61,476 nt of DNA, from assembly GCF_900128965.1 (NCBI RefSeq), contig NZ_FQUL01000012.1, positions 1 through 61,476 on the forward strand. Direction: 5' to 3'. Below, one piece after another: positions 54,030 through 61,476 of the stretch. The DNA is from Ferrithrix thermotolerans DSM 19514 (GTDB lineage Bacteria > Actinomycetota > Acidimicrobiia > Acidimicrobiales > Acidimicrobiaceae). Both the position numbers and the translations under genes were made by a program. The notes beneath the pieces were generated by a model. It had not been told where the DNA came from. It was given only the letters and a program-made list of their open reading frames with translations, and searched no databases. The number at the start of each line of letters is the position of its first letter. Within the stretch, counting starts at the first letter, position 1.

Positions 54030-54612
54030 GGGCCTTGGCAAGCGACTGGCTGAGCTGGGTCGGAAGCTCAGTTCAGATGAGACGTCAAATCGCGTACTGC
54101 CAGGATGCAAACCGAAAAGGCTCCTGTGAGCACGAGCAGCTTGACTTCCTTGGGTACCGCTTCCGTCCTCGGCTAGCCAAGAATCGAAGGTGTCGGTTCT
54201 TCGTCGGTTTCGCACCGGCGATCAGCGACACCGCTGCCAAGGAGATACGTCACCAGATCAGACGATGGCGTCTTCATCTCCACAGCGACATAGAGCTTGT
54301 ACAACTCGCAACGTTTGTCAAAATGTGATCGTGCGAGGATGGATCAACGATTACGGACGCTTCTATTCCGTCCCGGTTGGTCCGGTCCCTCCGATGAATC
54401 GACAGATATCTCATTCGTTGGGCCAAACGCTAGTACAAACGACCTCTTACCGGTCTTCGGCGGGCACTGAGGTGGTTGCGCAAGGTCAAACGACACTCAC
54501 CAACCCTCTTTGCTCACTGGTCACAGGTGCACACGCCCTTGCCGGCTAGATGATAAGAGACTGTCACGTCCGGAATCTGTGAGAGCCAGGTGAGACTCCC
54601 CCGGTCACTCGG
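54030..54612 (+). pseudogene. Group II intron reverse transcriptase/maturase remnant with intron 3' part
   Basis: The plus strand carries the C-terminal maturase segment: QIAYCQDANRKGSCEHEQLD, FLGYRFRPRLAKNRRCRFFV, then RRWRLHLHSD. One frameshift later it reads VIVRGWINDYGRFYSVPV, all typical of LtrA-type proteins. The reverse transcriptase core (YADD) is missing and at least two frameshifts are present. Downstream, TCACGTCCGGAATCTGTGAG and the paired CCAGG...CCCCCGG (54564-54604) match the RNA that usually follows such maturases. The element is dead. Confidence 0.75.
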
Positions 54613-54769
54613 CATTACTAGTCCGAAGCTGTACCCAGTGTTCGGCGCCGAAGTCATAGAAGGCCAGGAGGGTATCGGTATCTAAGGTGCGCCAGTGAGC
54701 AGCCTTTGGGTACTTGGCCTCGCACTTGGTCTCAATCGTTGCGATAGCCCGCTTGGCATGATTTGGAAA
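54605..54769 (-). pseudogene. IS256-family transposase, short internal fragment
   Basis: On the minus strand, about 53 residues read HAKRAIATIETKCEAKYPKA, then TLLAFYDFGAEHWVQLRTSN and stop. AFYDFxAEHWxxLRTxN is the conserved IS256 segment just before the catalytic Glu region, where the family continues with PIESTFATVR. Here the frame stops after NAE because the intron tail begins. A 3'-truncated fragment. Confidence 0.7.
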
Positions 54770-55005
54770 CACTTGACTTTGAGAAAAGAAACGACATTTG
54801 GTGTCAATGAGCCATCTTCATCTATCGTCATCCCACTGCAGGACCACACAAGCATAGATCCTAGAACAACGATGGTTCAAACAAGTTGAGCTCATGCCAG
54901 GTGTCCTCCAAGAAACGATAGGACATCGGGCCTCAGCGAATGTTCGCAATTAACACCACCGAACAAAGGTCATCATTCTGGCTCATCAGCAACTTCTGGT
55001 ATATC
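54770..55005. other. No recognisable feature
   Basis: About 235 bp with no supportable gene on either strand, between the IS256 fragment and the 3' end of the amber-containing membrane protein gene. Confidence 0.4.
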
Positions 55006-56136
55006 CTAGAGGTCGGCCTTCTCTTCAGGAGTCAACGCGTCAATGGCGCGCCAGTATTCGATCTCTATTGCATCTAAATCATCTGTAGCCCTTCGCGCCG
55101 CCTTTAGCTCTTTCTTCGCTGACTTGACAAATACAAGACGCTCTTTCTCGCTTGCTTCAGCATGACGAGCAGCCGCATTGATCCTTGCGGCAAAATCGAA
55201 AGCAACCGGACCAGCGTTCTTGCCTGGAGGAAATACCGCCACACCATTTACCTCAGGTCCTTCAATGGAAACATAGGCATGTCCAGAGCGGATCTTCTTT
55301 GGAGCCGCCAGCGAGAAAGTCCCGAACGCAAGCATCCGTGTAACGGTAAGCCTCTGGCGTTCGAGAGTAGCGTCATCGGCCCTTGCGCTGACTCCAATGA
55401 TCGAACCGCCACCCTACGGAGTTTGGATCCACCGCTCGTAGACAACGACTCCTCCACCAGAACAAATTCGTTTACCCTTTGGATCTGCGAAATACTTCAA
55501 TGTCGCCTCAGCCGCATTTACTTCTGTGCCATACTCATCCCATGCAGCTGGATATCGCTGCTGAAGATCTCTTGCTTGGAGGTATTCAGGGCTTGGGTGG
55601 CGGCGCCGTCGAGCCAACCCAATCTGAGCTTTGGTAACCTTGGTCGCCTTGGATGTTAGCCTTCGCGCAAGGTACATCACCAGTTTGGCTAACAGGAAGA
55701 CTATGAGAGCAAGCTCGAGGAACGAACCAACGCCGAAGACTGCCTTGGCAAGAGAAGAACGGCTCACCTGCGTGAGAGAATCAACGATGAACAGGGCAAG
55801 AATGGCCAAGAACGCGCTAGGTACTTGATGTTTGGCAATTGCCTTTCGAATATTTTTCAGGCCATGCTTGGTTGTCCCACCAACGCCTCCAAGACTCTCC
55901 AATGGATGTTCATGGCGATCGACACTCGAACCATCCGACCGACTTGACGAGTTGGCTGAAATTCCTCCCAAGGATTTGGACTCAGATTCCCGTTGCTCGT
56001 CAACGTGGTCCAACCCGGGCAGAACCTGCATCTCAGTTGATGACCCCAATCGTAAAGAGTCGTCCGAGGCGGCCGCGCTGTCTCCATGTGGAAACTCATG
56101 TACATTCTCGACACCTTCGTTAGCGTCCGTCATCAT
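55006..56136 (-). pseudogene. Membrane protein gene with a single in-frame amber codon
   Basis: Read as one frame, this is a 376-codon gene with one TAG (55414-55416) at codon 241. Both sides stay in the same frame and lack other stops: 240 codons before and 136 after. The N-terminal ~95 residues are acidic and Ser-rich. Two membrane helices follow (VPSAFLAILALFIVDSL and SFLELALIVFLLAKLVMYLA), then a basic linker and a PH-like beta region that runs through the stop (GGGVVVYERWIQTP, stop, GGGSIIGVSARADD). The C-terminus is a charged helix. Either a recent nonsense mutation or amber read-through. Family not recognised. Confidence 0.7.
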
Positions 56137-56789
56137 TCCCCCAACTCCGCCTCATCAGCCATATCATCTTACGTTAGGCCAGAATCAGCAGGTGGTTTCC
56201 AGTTTGCACCTACGAGATCATAGCGCCGCAAAAACACTAGATGTAGCCGCGACAGCAAAAACCCTACCAGCCCGGAGGCAATTTGGACTTGCTCAACCAA
56301 GGTGACAAACGCAGCTGGCAGACCATCAAGAAAGAGGTCGCTACTCACGTGAGGGACACCCTCATGCTCACCAACGACCAGGGGGTTTTCTTCTCCCTAC
56401 TCGACTCCACCATGCTCGCGTGAGGCACACTCCGACGACCGACGTTGGTGGATCCTCGGAAATAGTTGATAATCCCAGTTACACTCGCCGACAGCTCATG
56501 CGAAAGGCAAGACCACGTCGGGCAGGTCCTCTACGAGGTCGCTCTCAGGCACAATCGAGAGAGTCAAAGCGGTCACCCCCACGAGCTGATCGAGAATACC
56601 TACACTGAGTCAGCTACTCCGTGGAATTGACCAACTTCACCCCAAGAAACGGTATGAGAACATGCACGAGCGGGCCAATGGCGATTGCGTATGTGAGCGT
56701 ACCAAAGCCAACCCGTCCACTTAAACTGGTTAGGCTCAGCCCTCTGATCACGCACGAGCTCCCGCCGGTGCGTCTGCTTGTGTGCACCA
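56137..56789. other. Debris region without an intact gene
   Basis: About 650 bp. A plus-strand frame near 56278-56422 reads GDKRSWQTIKKEVATHVRDT, then LMLTNDQGVFFSLLDSTMLA before a stop; it has no start and may be a remnant of an unknown gene. From ~56620 onward the plus strand seems to be transposase debris merging into the IS3 remnant. Confidence 0.35.
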
Positions 56790-57414
56790 CAAGCGGGTGG
56801 AGTGGCTCATAGGCAAGCTCGGCATCTACGCCACCACCCCGAAGCGCTTCCGAGCGCACCACGAGGCGCGAGGACACTCTGCTTGTAGACCTTGTCGGCT
56901 GAGGACTTCTCCCCTGAAGAGCCGAACCGGCGCTATGTGAGTGACAGCACTGAGCAGAGCTTCCGCTCCCTCGCCACGATGGCCGATCTCGGCTCTCGCA
57001 GGGTCGTGGGCTCGTCTCTTGGGAGCAGGATGCCCGATGACCTCGTCGTCGAGTCGATCGAAACAGCCCTTCGCACCCGTGGCAGCCTGGCTGGTGCGAT
57101 CGTTCGGGGAGCGACAGGGGCGGTCAGTACCTCTCCAAGAGGGTTCGCCAGCTCCTCGTAACCCTTGGGGTGCACCAGTCGGCTGGGAGGGTGGCCAACT
57201 GCTAGGACGACGCTGCTGCGGAAGCGTTCTTCGTGACGCTGAAGCGCAAGCTCGTAGCAAACGAGCGCTTTGGCGGCCTAGAGCGAGGCGAGACGTGCCA
57301 TCGCTGCCTGGATCTGAGCACTACAACCCCGAGCGGCTGCACTCCGCGATTGTCTACCTGCCCCCGGTCGACTACGAGCTTCGCTACGCTCGGGAGGGCA
57401 TCGCAGTTGCGTAA
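56790..57414 (+). pseudogene. IS3-family orfB transposase, multiply frameshifted
   Basis: Pieces of an IS3 integrase-core protein can be read in successive plus frames: GKLGIYATTPKRF at ~56810; FSPEEPNRRYVSD, then GSRRVVGSSLGSRMPDDLVV at ~56900-57060; DRGGQYLSKRVRQLL with the DDE Asp at ~57110; DDAAAEAFFVTLKRKLVANE with the catalytic Glu at ~57205; and EHYNPERLHSAIVYLPPVDY at the end. At least three frameshifts and internal stops separate them. It is inactive. Confidence 0.8.
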
Positions 57415-57603
57415 TTGTGACTATCAAGCAAATGAGGGGAGGGCCAGAGGAGGTTCCCAAGGAGTAATCTCTGTGTCTACTGCTTCTCGTTCACCTCACT
57501 AAGGCATAGCGAATGACGGGTTACGAAACGCTCGGTAGGTATCTTCAAAACACCCTAATAGCTTCAACAATCCGGCTTCACAATTGAGGACTACTGTGGA
57601 CCC

Positions 57604-59028
57604 ATGACAACATCCTATCGTCATCTTTCGCTTGCCGTGTGCACGGTGCTTCTCAGCGCGGCGCTCCTGACCGCCTGCAGCGGTGCATCCACAACGTCGA
57701 CGCCGGCGATACACGGAGCTACATTGGACGTAAGCGAGGGAGCATCCCACTCGGTGGTCGCGCCGTTCAACGGGACCAATCTTGACTATTCCGGAATGGC
57801 AGAACCGTACGACAAGACATCAGTGAGCAACGCAGTGACCTCGTTGGCGCCAGGAACGATCCGGTACCCGGGCGGGGCTATCTCGAACTACTGGTATTGG
57901 CAGACCGGAAGTGTCAATCAACCACCATCGACGACCACAGCCGTGACCGGAAAGACCAAGACCACACCGGGCCGACAGCGCACGTACGGATTCACCTTGT
58001 CTACGCTCAAACAACTCGCCAGCGCGACCGGCGCTGTCCCCATATTTGACCTCAACGTCATGACCTCCACGTTAGAAGATCAACTCCAGATGCTGCGGAC
58101 TGCAGCGAAGCTAGGGCTTCCTGTTAGATATGTCGAGCTTGGCAACGAATTCTACTTGTCCAACTCCAACTATGTTCACGCCTTTCCAACGGCAGCTTCC
58201 TATGCGGATATGGTCGCGTCATGGGCACCGGCCATACGCGATGCCTTCCCGAACGTACAGATCGCTGCGGTAGCAAGTGCGTCAACCACTACCCCCCGTG
58301 AACAAGGTTGGAATTCGACACTCCTCAGTATCGCTGGGAATGACATTAACGCTGTTACATTGCATGACTATCCTTGGATTCACGGCTCAGCGAAGAGACC
58401 TCTTTTGCCGGAAGCTCTACTAGCGGGAGCAAGCATCGAGTGGCAGCCCGTTGAACACGTCATCAACTCGTTGCCGTCACACCTGTCGGTGTGGTTGACC
58501 GAGTACAACCTGAGTATCGGCGATCTCGCTCTGGGTTCTCCTGCACTGGGGACCACGTGGGAGCACGGCTTGTACGTCGCTGGGCTCGACATGCAGGAGT
58601 TGACATCACCACGAGTTGTGCTCACTGACTACTGGGATCTCTTTGGATCAACTGAAGACGCACAGTTCTCGAAGACGATCCCGCCGGTGATAACGCCTGC
58701 GGGTAGTGCGAGCAAACTGATCAATCAAGCGATGAAGGGCGCTACGGATATCACGGTACTTTCTATTGCTCATGACCCAACAATGGAAGGATCCGTGCAG
58801 TCGGTGAGCGGAATCAAAGTGGCTAACGCTTCTGGAGATGACAGACTGATCCTCGTCAACCTTGGATCAAGTTCTGTTACGCTTGCCTCAGATGGACTAA
58901 TCCCAACAGGTGCGTCTGTGAAGCACTTAGGTGGTCCGCTTTTGTCGAAAGCAGTCAATGTGAAGTCATCACATGCAACGAGCGACCTGAAGTTGCCCTC
59001 ATATTCAGTGACGGTGGTCTCATGGTAA
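57604..59028 (+). CDS. Secreted glycoside hydrolase-like lipoprotein
   Basis: The 474-residue protein has a signal peptide with lipobox (SAALLTAC, Cys25), so it is predicted to be membrane-anchored outside the cell. A TIM-barrel of the GH-A clan type follows: TIRYPGGAISNYWYWQ, VELGNEFYL with Asn181-Glu182 as acid/base, and VWLTEYNLS with Glu300 as nucleophile. A beta-rich domain closes it (LILVNLGSSSVTLASD). The pattern resembles GH39/GH51/GH79-type enzymes; substrate unknown. It is intact, in contrast to its neighbours. Its ribosome-binding site is weak. Confidence 0.7.
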   Translation: MTTSYRHLSLAVCTVLLSAALLTACSGASTTSTPAIHGATLDVSEGASHSVVAPFNGTNLDYSGMAEPYDKTSVSNAVTSLAPGTIRYPGGAISNYWYWQTGSVNQPPSTTTAVTGKTKTTPGRQRTYGFTLSTLKQLASATGAVPIFDLNVMTSTLEDQLQMLRTAAKLGLPVRYVELGNEFYLSNSNYVHAFPTAASYADMVASWAPAIRDAFPNVQIAAVASASTTTPREQGWNSTLLSIAGNDINAVTLHDYPWIHGSAKRPLLPEALLAGASIEWQPVEHVINSLPSHLSVWLTEYNLSIGDLALGSPALGTTWEHGLYVAGLDMQELTSPRVVLTDYWDLFGSTEDAQFSKTIPPVITPAGSASKLINQAMKGATDITVLSIAHDPTMEGSVQSVSGIKVANASGDDRLILVNLGSSSVTLASDGLIPTGASVKHLGGPLLSKAVNVKSSHATSDLKLPSYSVTVVSW

Positions 59029-59306
59029 CTGTTGACCCCGACTTTTCACGCAGCCATTTGAGCTGACCGAACCGCTCCGGATTTCATAGCGCTCTCAAGG
59101 GCCATCGAACGGTCGAGGCATCAGCCATCTGCGGCGACTGATCAAGCTGTCCGATGCCCCTGACGGACGGCTTGGGGATCGGTATCCGACACGGTGCTGG
59201 GGTGCCTGCTAGCGGGACTTTCCTGGCTAGCAAGATCGACTCCTCCATTACCCCTGCTAAGGATGGGTAAGTGGTATCGATTTCTGTAGTACCTAGGTGG
59301 AGTGAT
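59029..59306. other. No recognisable feature
   Basis: About 280 bp between the glycosidase and the first hsdR-like fragment. No gene or clear hairpin was seen. Confidence 0.4.
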
Positions 59307-59411
59307 TTACCGCTTGGGGGCGTAGCGATCTAACTCGAAGATGGTGAAGCCCAATTCCTAGAAGAGAGCCATGATGTGGTGTTCGACGGCGGTTTGGTTG
59401 ACGTAACTCAT
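59307..59411 (-). pseudogene. HsdR-like N-terminal fragment with amber codon
   Basis: ATG 59411 reads MSYVNQTAVEHHIMALF, then TAG (59358-59360), then ELGFTIFELDRYAPKR and TAA. MxxxNxxAVExxxxxLFxELGF is the usual beginning of type I restriction HsdR subunits; the TAG falls where the family has Gln. Only the first 35 codons remain. It starts 10 bases downstream of the RhuM/Doc stop, the usual order RhuM then HsdR. Confidence 0.5.
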
Positions 59412-59421
59412 AATCTTTGCC

Positions 59422-60405
59422 TCATGGTACGGGTGGCAGGGCCAGCATGTTCTCGATCAGCCGAATCATCACGTCCTTATTCCTGGCGTCAGACTCGGCC
59501 ACAAGCAGAGCTAGTGCCGCCAGCCCCACATCGTTGACGACCGGTGCACTGTTGCGGATCAGACGACCATTGCGGGCCAAGAAATCCACGAACAGGAAGG
59601 CCCCGCTGCGCTTGTTGCCGTCAGCGAAGGGATGATTCTTGATGACGAAGTACAGCAGGTGCGCAGCCTTGGTCTCAACGCTCGGGTAGGCAGGCTTACC
59701 GAAGACGGTTTGTTCTAAATTGCCGAGAATGGCGGCAAAGGCATCACCACGTTCGAGCCCAAACAGATCCGACGCCTCGCCCCGAACCATCAGATCGGCC
59801 TTCAGACGAGCGACAGCGGCGCGAGCCTCTGCTAGCGTCGGCAGCACCCCGCCCGGGCTACCCGCTGGCACAGCGAGCAGTCCCTCGTCGTAGCGTTGTA
59901 GCCACAGGAAGGTCTGCGTGTAACGAGCAATCACGTCCACCAGCCCGCGCCCCAGCTCCGCAGTTAAGGTCTCACCGGCTGCGGCCTTCTTCACCAGCGC
60001 CAGCGCTGCCTCCAGCTCAGCGGCGTTGTGCTCGAAGCGCTGACGGTCGAGGCTGTAGCCTTGGGTGAGATGGTTGCGCAACACGCGCGTGGCCCACTGG
60101 CGAAAGCGCGTGGCGTGGGTGGAGTTCACGCGATATCCCACTGAAATGATGACGTCAAGATTAAAGTATTCCACGAGGTAAGTCTTGCCGTCCGCAGCAG
60201 TGGTTGCATTTTTTGCAACCACTGCATCCCGATCCAGTTCCCCGCTAGCAAAGATATTGCGCAGGTGGCGAGAGATCACCGACTTGTCACGACCGAACAG
60301 GGCGGCCAGTTGCTGCAGGCTAAGCCAGACGTTTTCGTGCTCGACGCGTACCTCGACACGGACCTCGCCGCCTTCGTAGATCACGATTTCAGAGGTGGGT
60401 TCCAT
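59422..60405 (-). CDS. RhuM-like protein with C-terminal Fic/Doc domain
   Basis: The N-terminal ~130 residues match the RhuM family (VWLSLQQLAALFGRDKSVIS, RHLRNIFASGELD, YNLD-like EYFNLDVIISVGYRVNST, FRQWATRVLRNHL). The C-terminal ~150 residues carry a Fic/Doc motif, HPFADGNKRSGAFLFVDFLA, with the catalytic His and the phosphate-binding GNKR. Doc-type proteins phosphorylate EF-Tu, while Fic proteins AMPylate; which applies is not visible. Such RhuM genes commonly sit inside type I restriction loci. I chose ATG 60405; GTG 60414 is possible. GC is higher than in flanks. Confidence 0.85.
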   Translation of the reverse strand: MEPTSEIVIYEGGEVRVEVRVEHENVWLSLQQLAALFGRDKSVISRHLRNIFASGELDRDAVVAKNATTAADGKTYLVEYFNLDVIISVGYRVNSTHATRFRQWATRVLRNHLTQGYSLDRQRFEHNAAELEAALALVKKAAAGETLTAELGRGLVDVIARYTQTFLWLQRYDEGLLAVPAGSPGGVLPTLAEARAAVARLKADLMVRGEASDLFGLERGDAFAAILGNLEQTVFGKPAYPSVETKAAHLLYFVIKNHPFADGNKRSGAFLFVDFLARNGRLIRNSAPVVNDVGLAALALLVAESDARNKDVMIRLIENMLALPPVP

Positions 60406-60517
60406 AGGCTTCACGATCCGGATGGTTACTATCGGAGCCGGCTACGTTGGTGTCGGCCAGTTCTCGGTGCAGGGCAATCGCGTGGTGTTCGACAGCGGCT
60501 TGGTTGATCTTAGTCAT
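60389..60517 (-). pseudogene. Second HsdR-like N-terminal fragment, upstream of rhuM
   Basis: ATG 60517 reads MTKINQAAVEHHAIALHREL, then ADTNVAGSDSNHPDREAYGT, and stops at 60389-60391, overlapping the RhuM start. The first ~20 residues match the HsdR N-terminus; the remainder does not. It closely resembles the fragment at 59307-59411 in DNA over the first ~60 bp, so the RhuM gene sits between two direct copies of an hsdR-type 5' end. Confidence 0.5.
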
Positions 60518-61347
60518 CACAGGCCTGTGGCATCCCATCTATCTAAAGCCACCTCCTGCAGTTCCCGTTCTACTTTGCTCGACATTCTCCGAGTGAAATA
60601 TCCCCGAAGCACTCGACCCATATAGTCCAACGCTTATTTGGACCCTTGATGAGCGGGCACTATAACAGTCTCTACGCAAATCATAGTGTTGTAGAACTAT
60701 TTCCTAGTAGTTACCAACCATCACTTCATATTCTGTCTGATTGAACTTCTGATTTGAATCAAGGCACTTACCACCAGACTTTGAACAACAAGCCGTATAT
60801 TTAAAAGCTTGCAATGCACCAGAAGGGAACGAAACATAACGCGCCTCCAACTCTTTTGTGCTTGTGTCCTCGAACCTAATTGTCATAAGTCGATTTAGAG
60901 CAAGACCTTATTCCACATTTTGAGATTGTCAATAGCATTTACGGTAGAGGTGAAGTAGGAAGTATTTCGATAGATCCTCAGCTTATTCACTAACAGCATG
61001 GTTCCCAGTATGACACGTGAACTGCCACTACTCTCGATATCCCGCTTCGACTGCCAAAGTAACACTGGCCTCCAATAATCAACATGATGCTCTCCATGTC
61101 GATCAACGATATCTCAACTGACTTCAGCCACGTCGAAGGTCTTTTTCATCACCCAATACGTAAGATACTAAGACACACAGACACAGACGTAATCTCGGCC
61201 AGCATTAAGATCGCTCATCCTATTAGACTAATAACGTCACATCCTGTCGCGCAACTAGCCGTATTGATTGGACTTCTAGCATCCCTCTTACTTCTTCGTT
61301 TACACCTGGACCTGAAAGAGGTTCTGCTTGAGGTACACGGACTATGC
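60518..61347. other. Low-information region before the right-hand IS
   Basis: About 830 bp. On the minus strand a short frame running into the hsdR-like start reads MGRVLRGYFTRRMSSKVERE, then LQEVALDRWDATGL, with TGATG overlap; it may be the end of a lost gene. Another minus frame at 60704-60886 (60 codons, with four Cys) has no known similarity. The plus frame at 61084-61377 has a hydrophobic helix but runs into the IS terminus and is probably chance. Confidence 0.35.
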
Positions 61348-61476
61348 CGGGACTTCGGATTTAAGTGGGGAATTTAGTCAGGTGTAGCCACGCACCAGGG
61401 GTGAACTTGAGAGAGGCACAGGGGTTCTGCCAGAATGGGGTTAGTTACAACTCAAAACCTGGAGGGCCCCTGTGGA
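61348..61476 (+). mobile_element. ISL3-family element, right-hand copy (5' end only in window)
   Basis: The terminus GGGACTTCGGATTTAAGTGG begins at 61349. The sequence then follows the left copy (968 down to 842) almost base for base, with small differences (for example GTTACAACTC versus GCTAGAACTC). GGAGG and a GTG at 61472-61474 mark the start of its transposase, which continues past the edge. It is inverted relative to the left copy, so the window is bracketed by the two IS ends. Confidence 0.8.

Noticed and set aside
61084-61377. 97-codon plus-strand frame at the right end
   Set aside because: It runs across the ISL3 terminus and ends inside the element; no conserved feature beyond a hydrophobic stretch.

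Overview
The window reads as a chromosomal segment of an actinobacterium of balanced base composition. Evidence for Actinomycetota is a BldC-like and a BldD-like regulator, the dnaG-sigma pair, a FolP2-type dihydropteroate synthase homologue, a nitrobindin, and a Tad-type pilus locus of the actinobacterial pattern. An FTR1-type iron permease and acetate assimilation genes would suit an acidophilic, iron-related member of Acidimicrobiia, but that placement is inference and needs a database search.

Layout. Positions 1-2,500 are a mobile-element graveyard: an IS630 transposase fragment, a truncated ISL3 element, an excisionase-like gene cut at its 5' side, and a tyrosine integrase pseudogene lying against tRNA-Ile(CAU) and tRNA-Asn. 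Positions 2,700-16,700 are core housekeeping genes, almost all on the minus strand: sigma factor, dnaG, ppdK, glyQS, recO, uppS, nitrobindin, era, a CorC/HlyC protein, ybeY and phoH. A plus-strand CarH-like B12-binding regulator lies among them. Positions 16,800-27,000 hold a Tad/Flp-type pilus locus: a BldC-like regulator, a SAF/CpaB protein, a CpaE-like ATPase, CpaF, TadB, TadC, a small pilin, three TadE/G-like proteins and a tyrosine phosphatase. A metallo-beta-lactamase-fold gene on the other strand interrupts it. Positions 27,000-30,000 carry acetyl-CoA synthetase and an acetate permease. Positions 30,400-50,600 return to core functions: hemW, a BldD-like regulator, rsmE, dnaJ, hrcA, an iron permease, photolyase, lepA, rpsT, holA, a folP homologue, cnoX and leuS, then a small aldolase/AhpD-like/MarR operon.

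From tRNA-Ala(GGC) at about 50,740 to the right edge the window changes character. This is a roughly 10.7 kb accessory island with a cupin/monooxygenase pair, a decayed lipoprotein, a group II intron maturase remnant, IS256 and IS3 remnants, a membrane protein gene with one in-frame amber codon, an intact secreted glycosidase-like lipoprotein, and a RhuM/Doc-like gene flanked by two copies of an hsdR-like 5' end. The window ends in a second copy of the same ISL3 end that appears near position 968, in inverted orientation.

Most worth a second look: the perfect 16-bp-period direct repeat in front of the BldC-like gene; the BldD-like protein that keeps an exact c-di-GMP signature; the CarH-like regulator convergent with ppdK; the W-to-H change in the sigma factor melting region; the Tad locus with two matching promoters; and the recurrent in-frame stops in otherwise open accessory genes. 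I did not see a system that I can call wholly new. No CRISPR array was seen.
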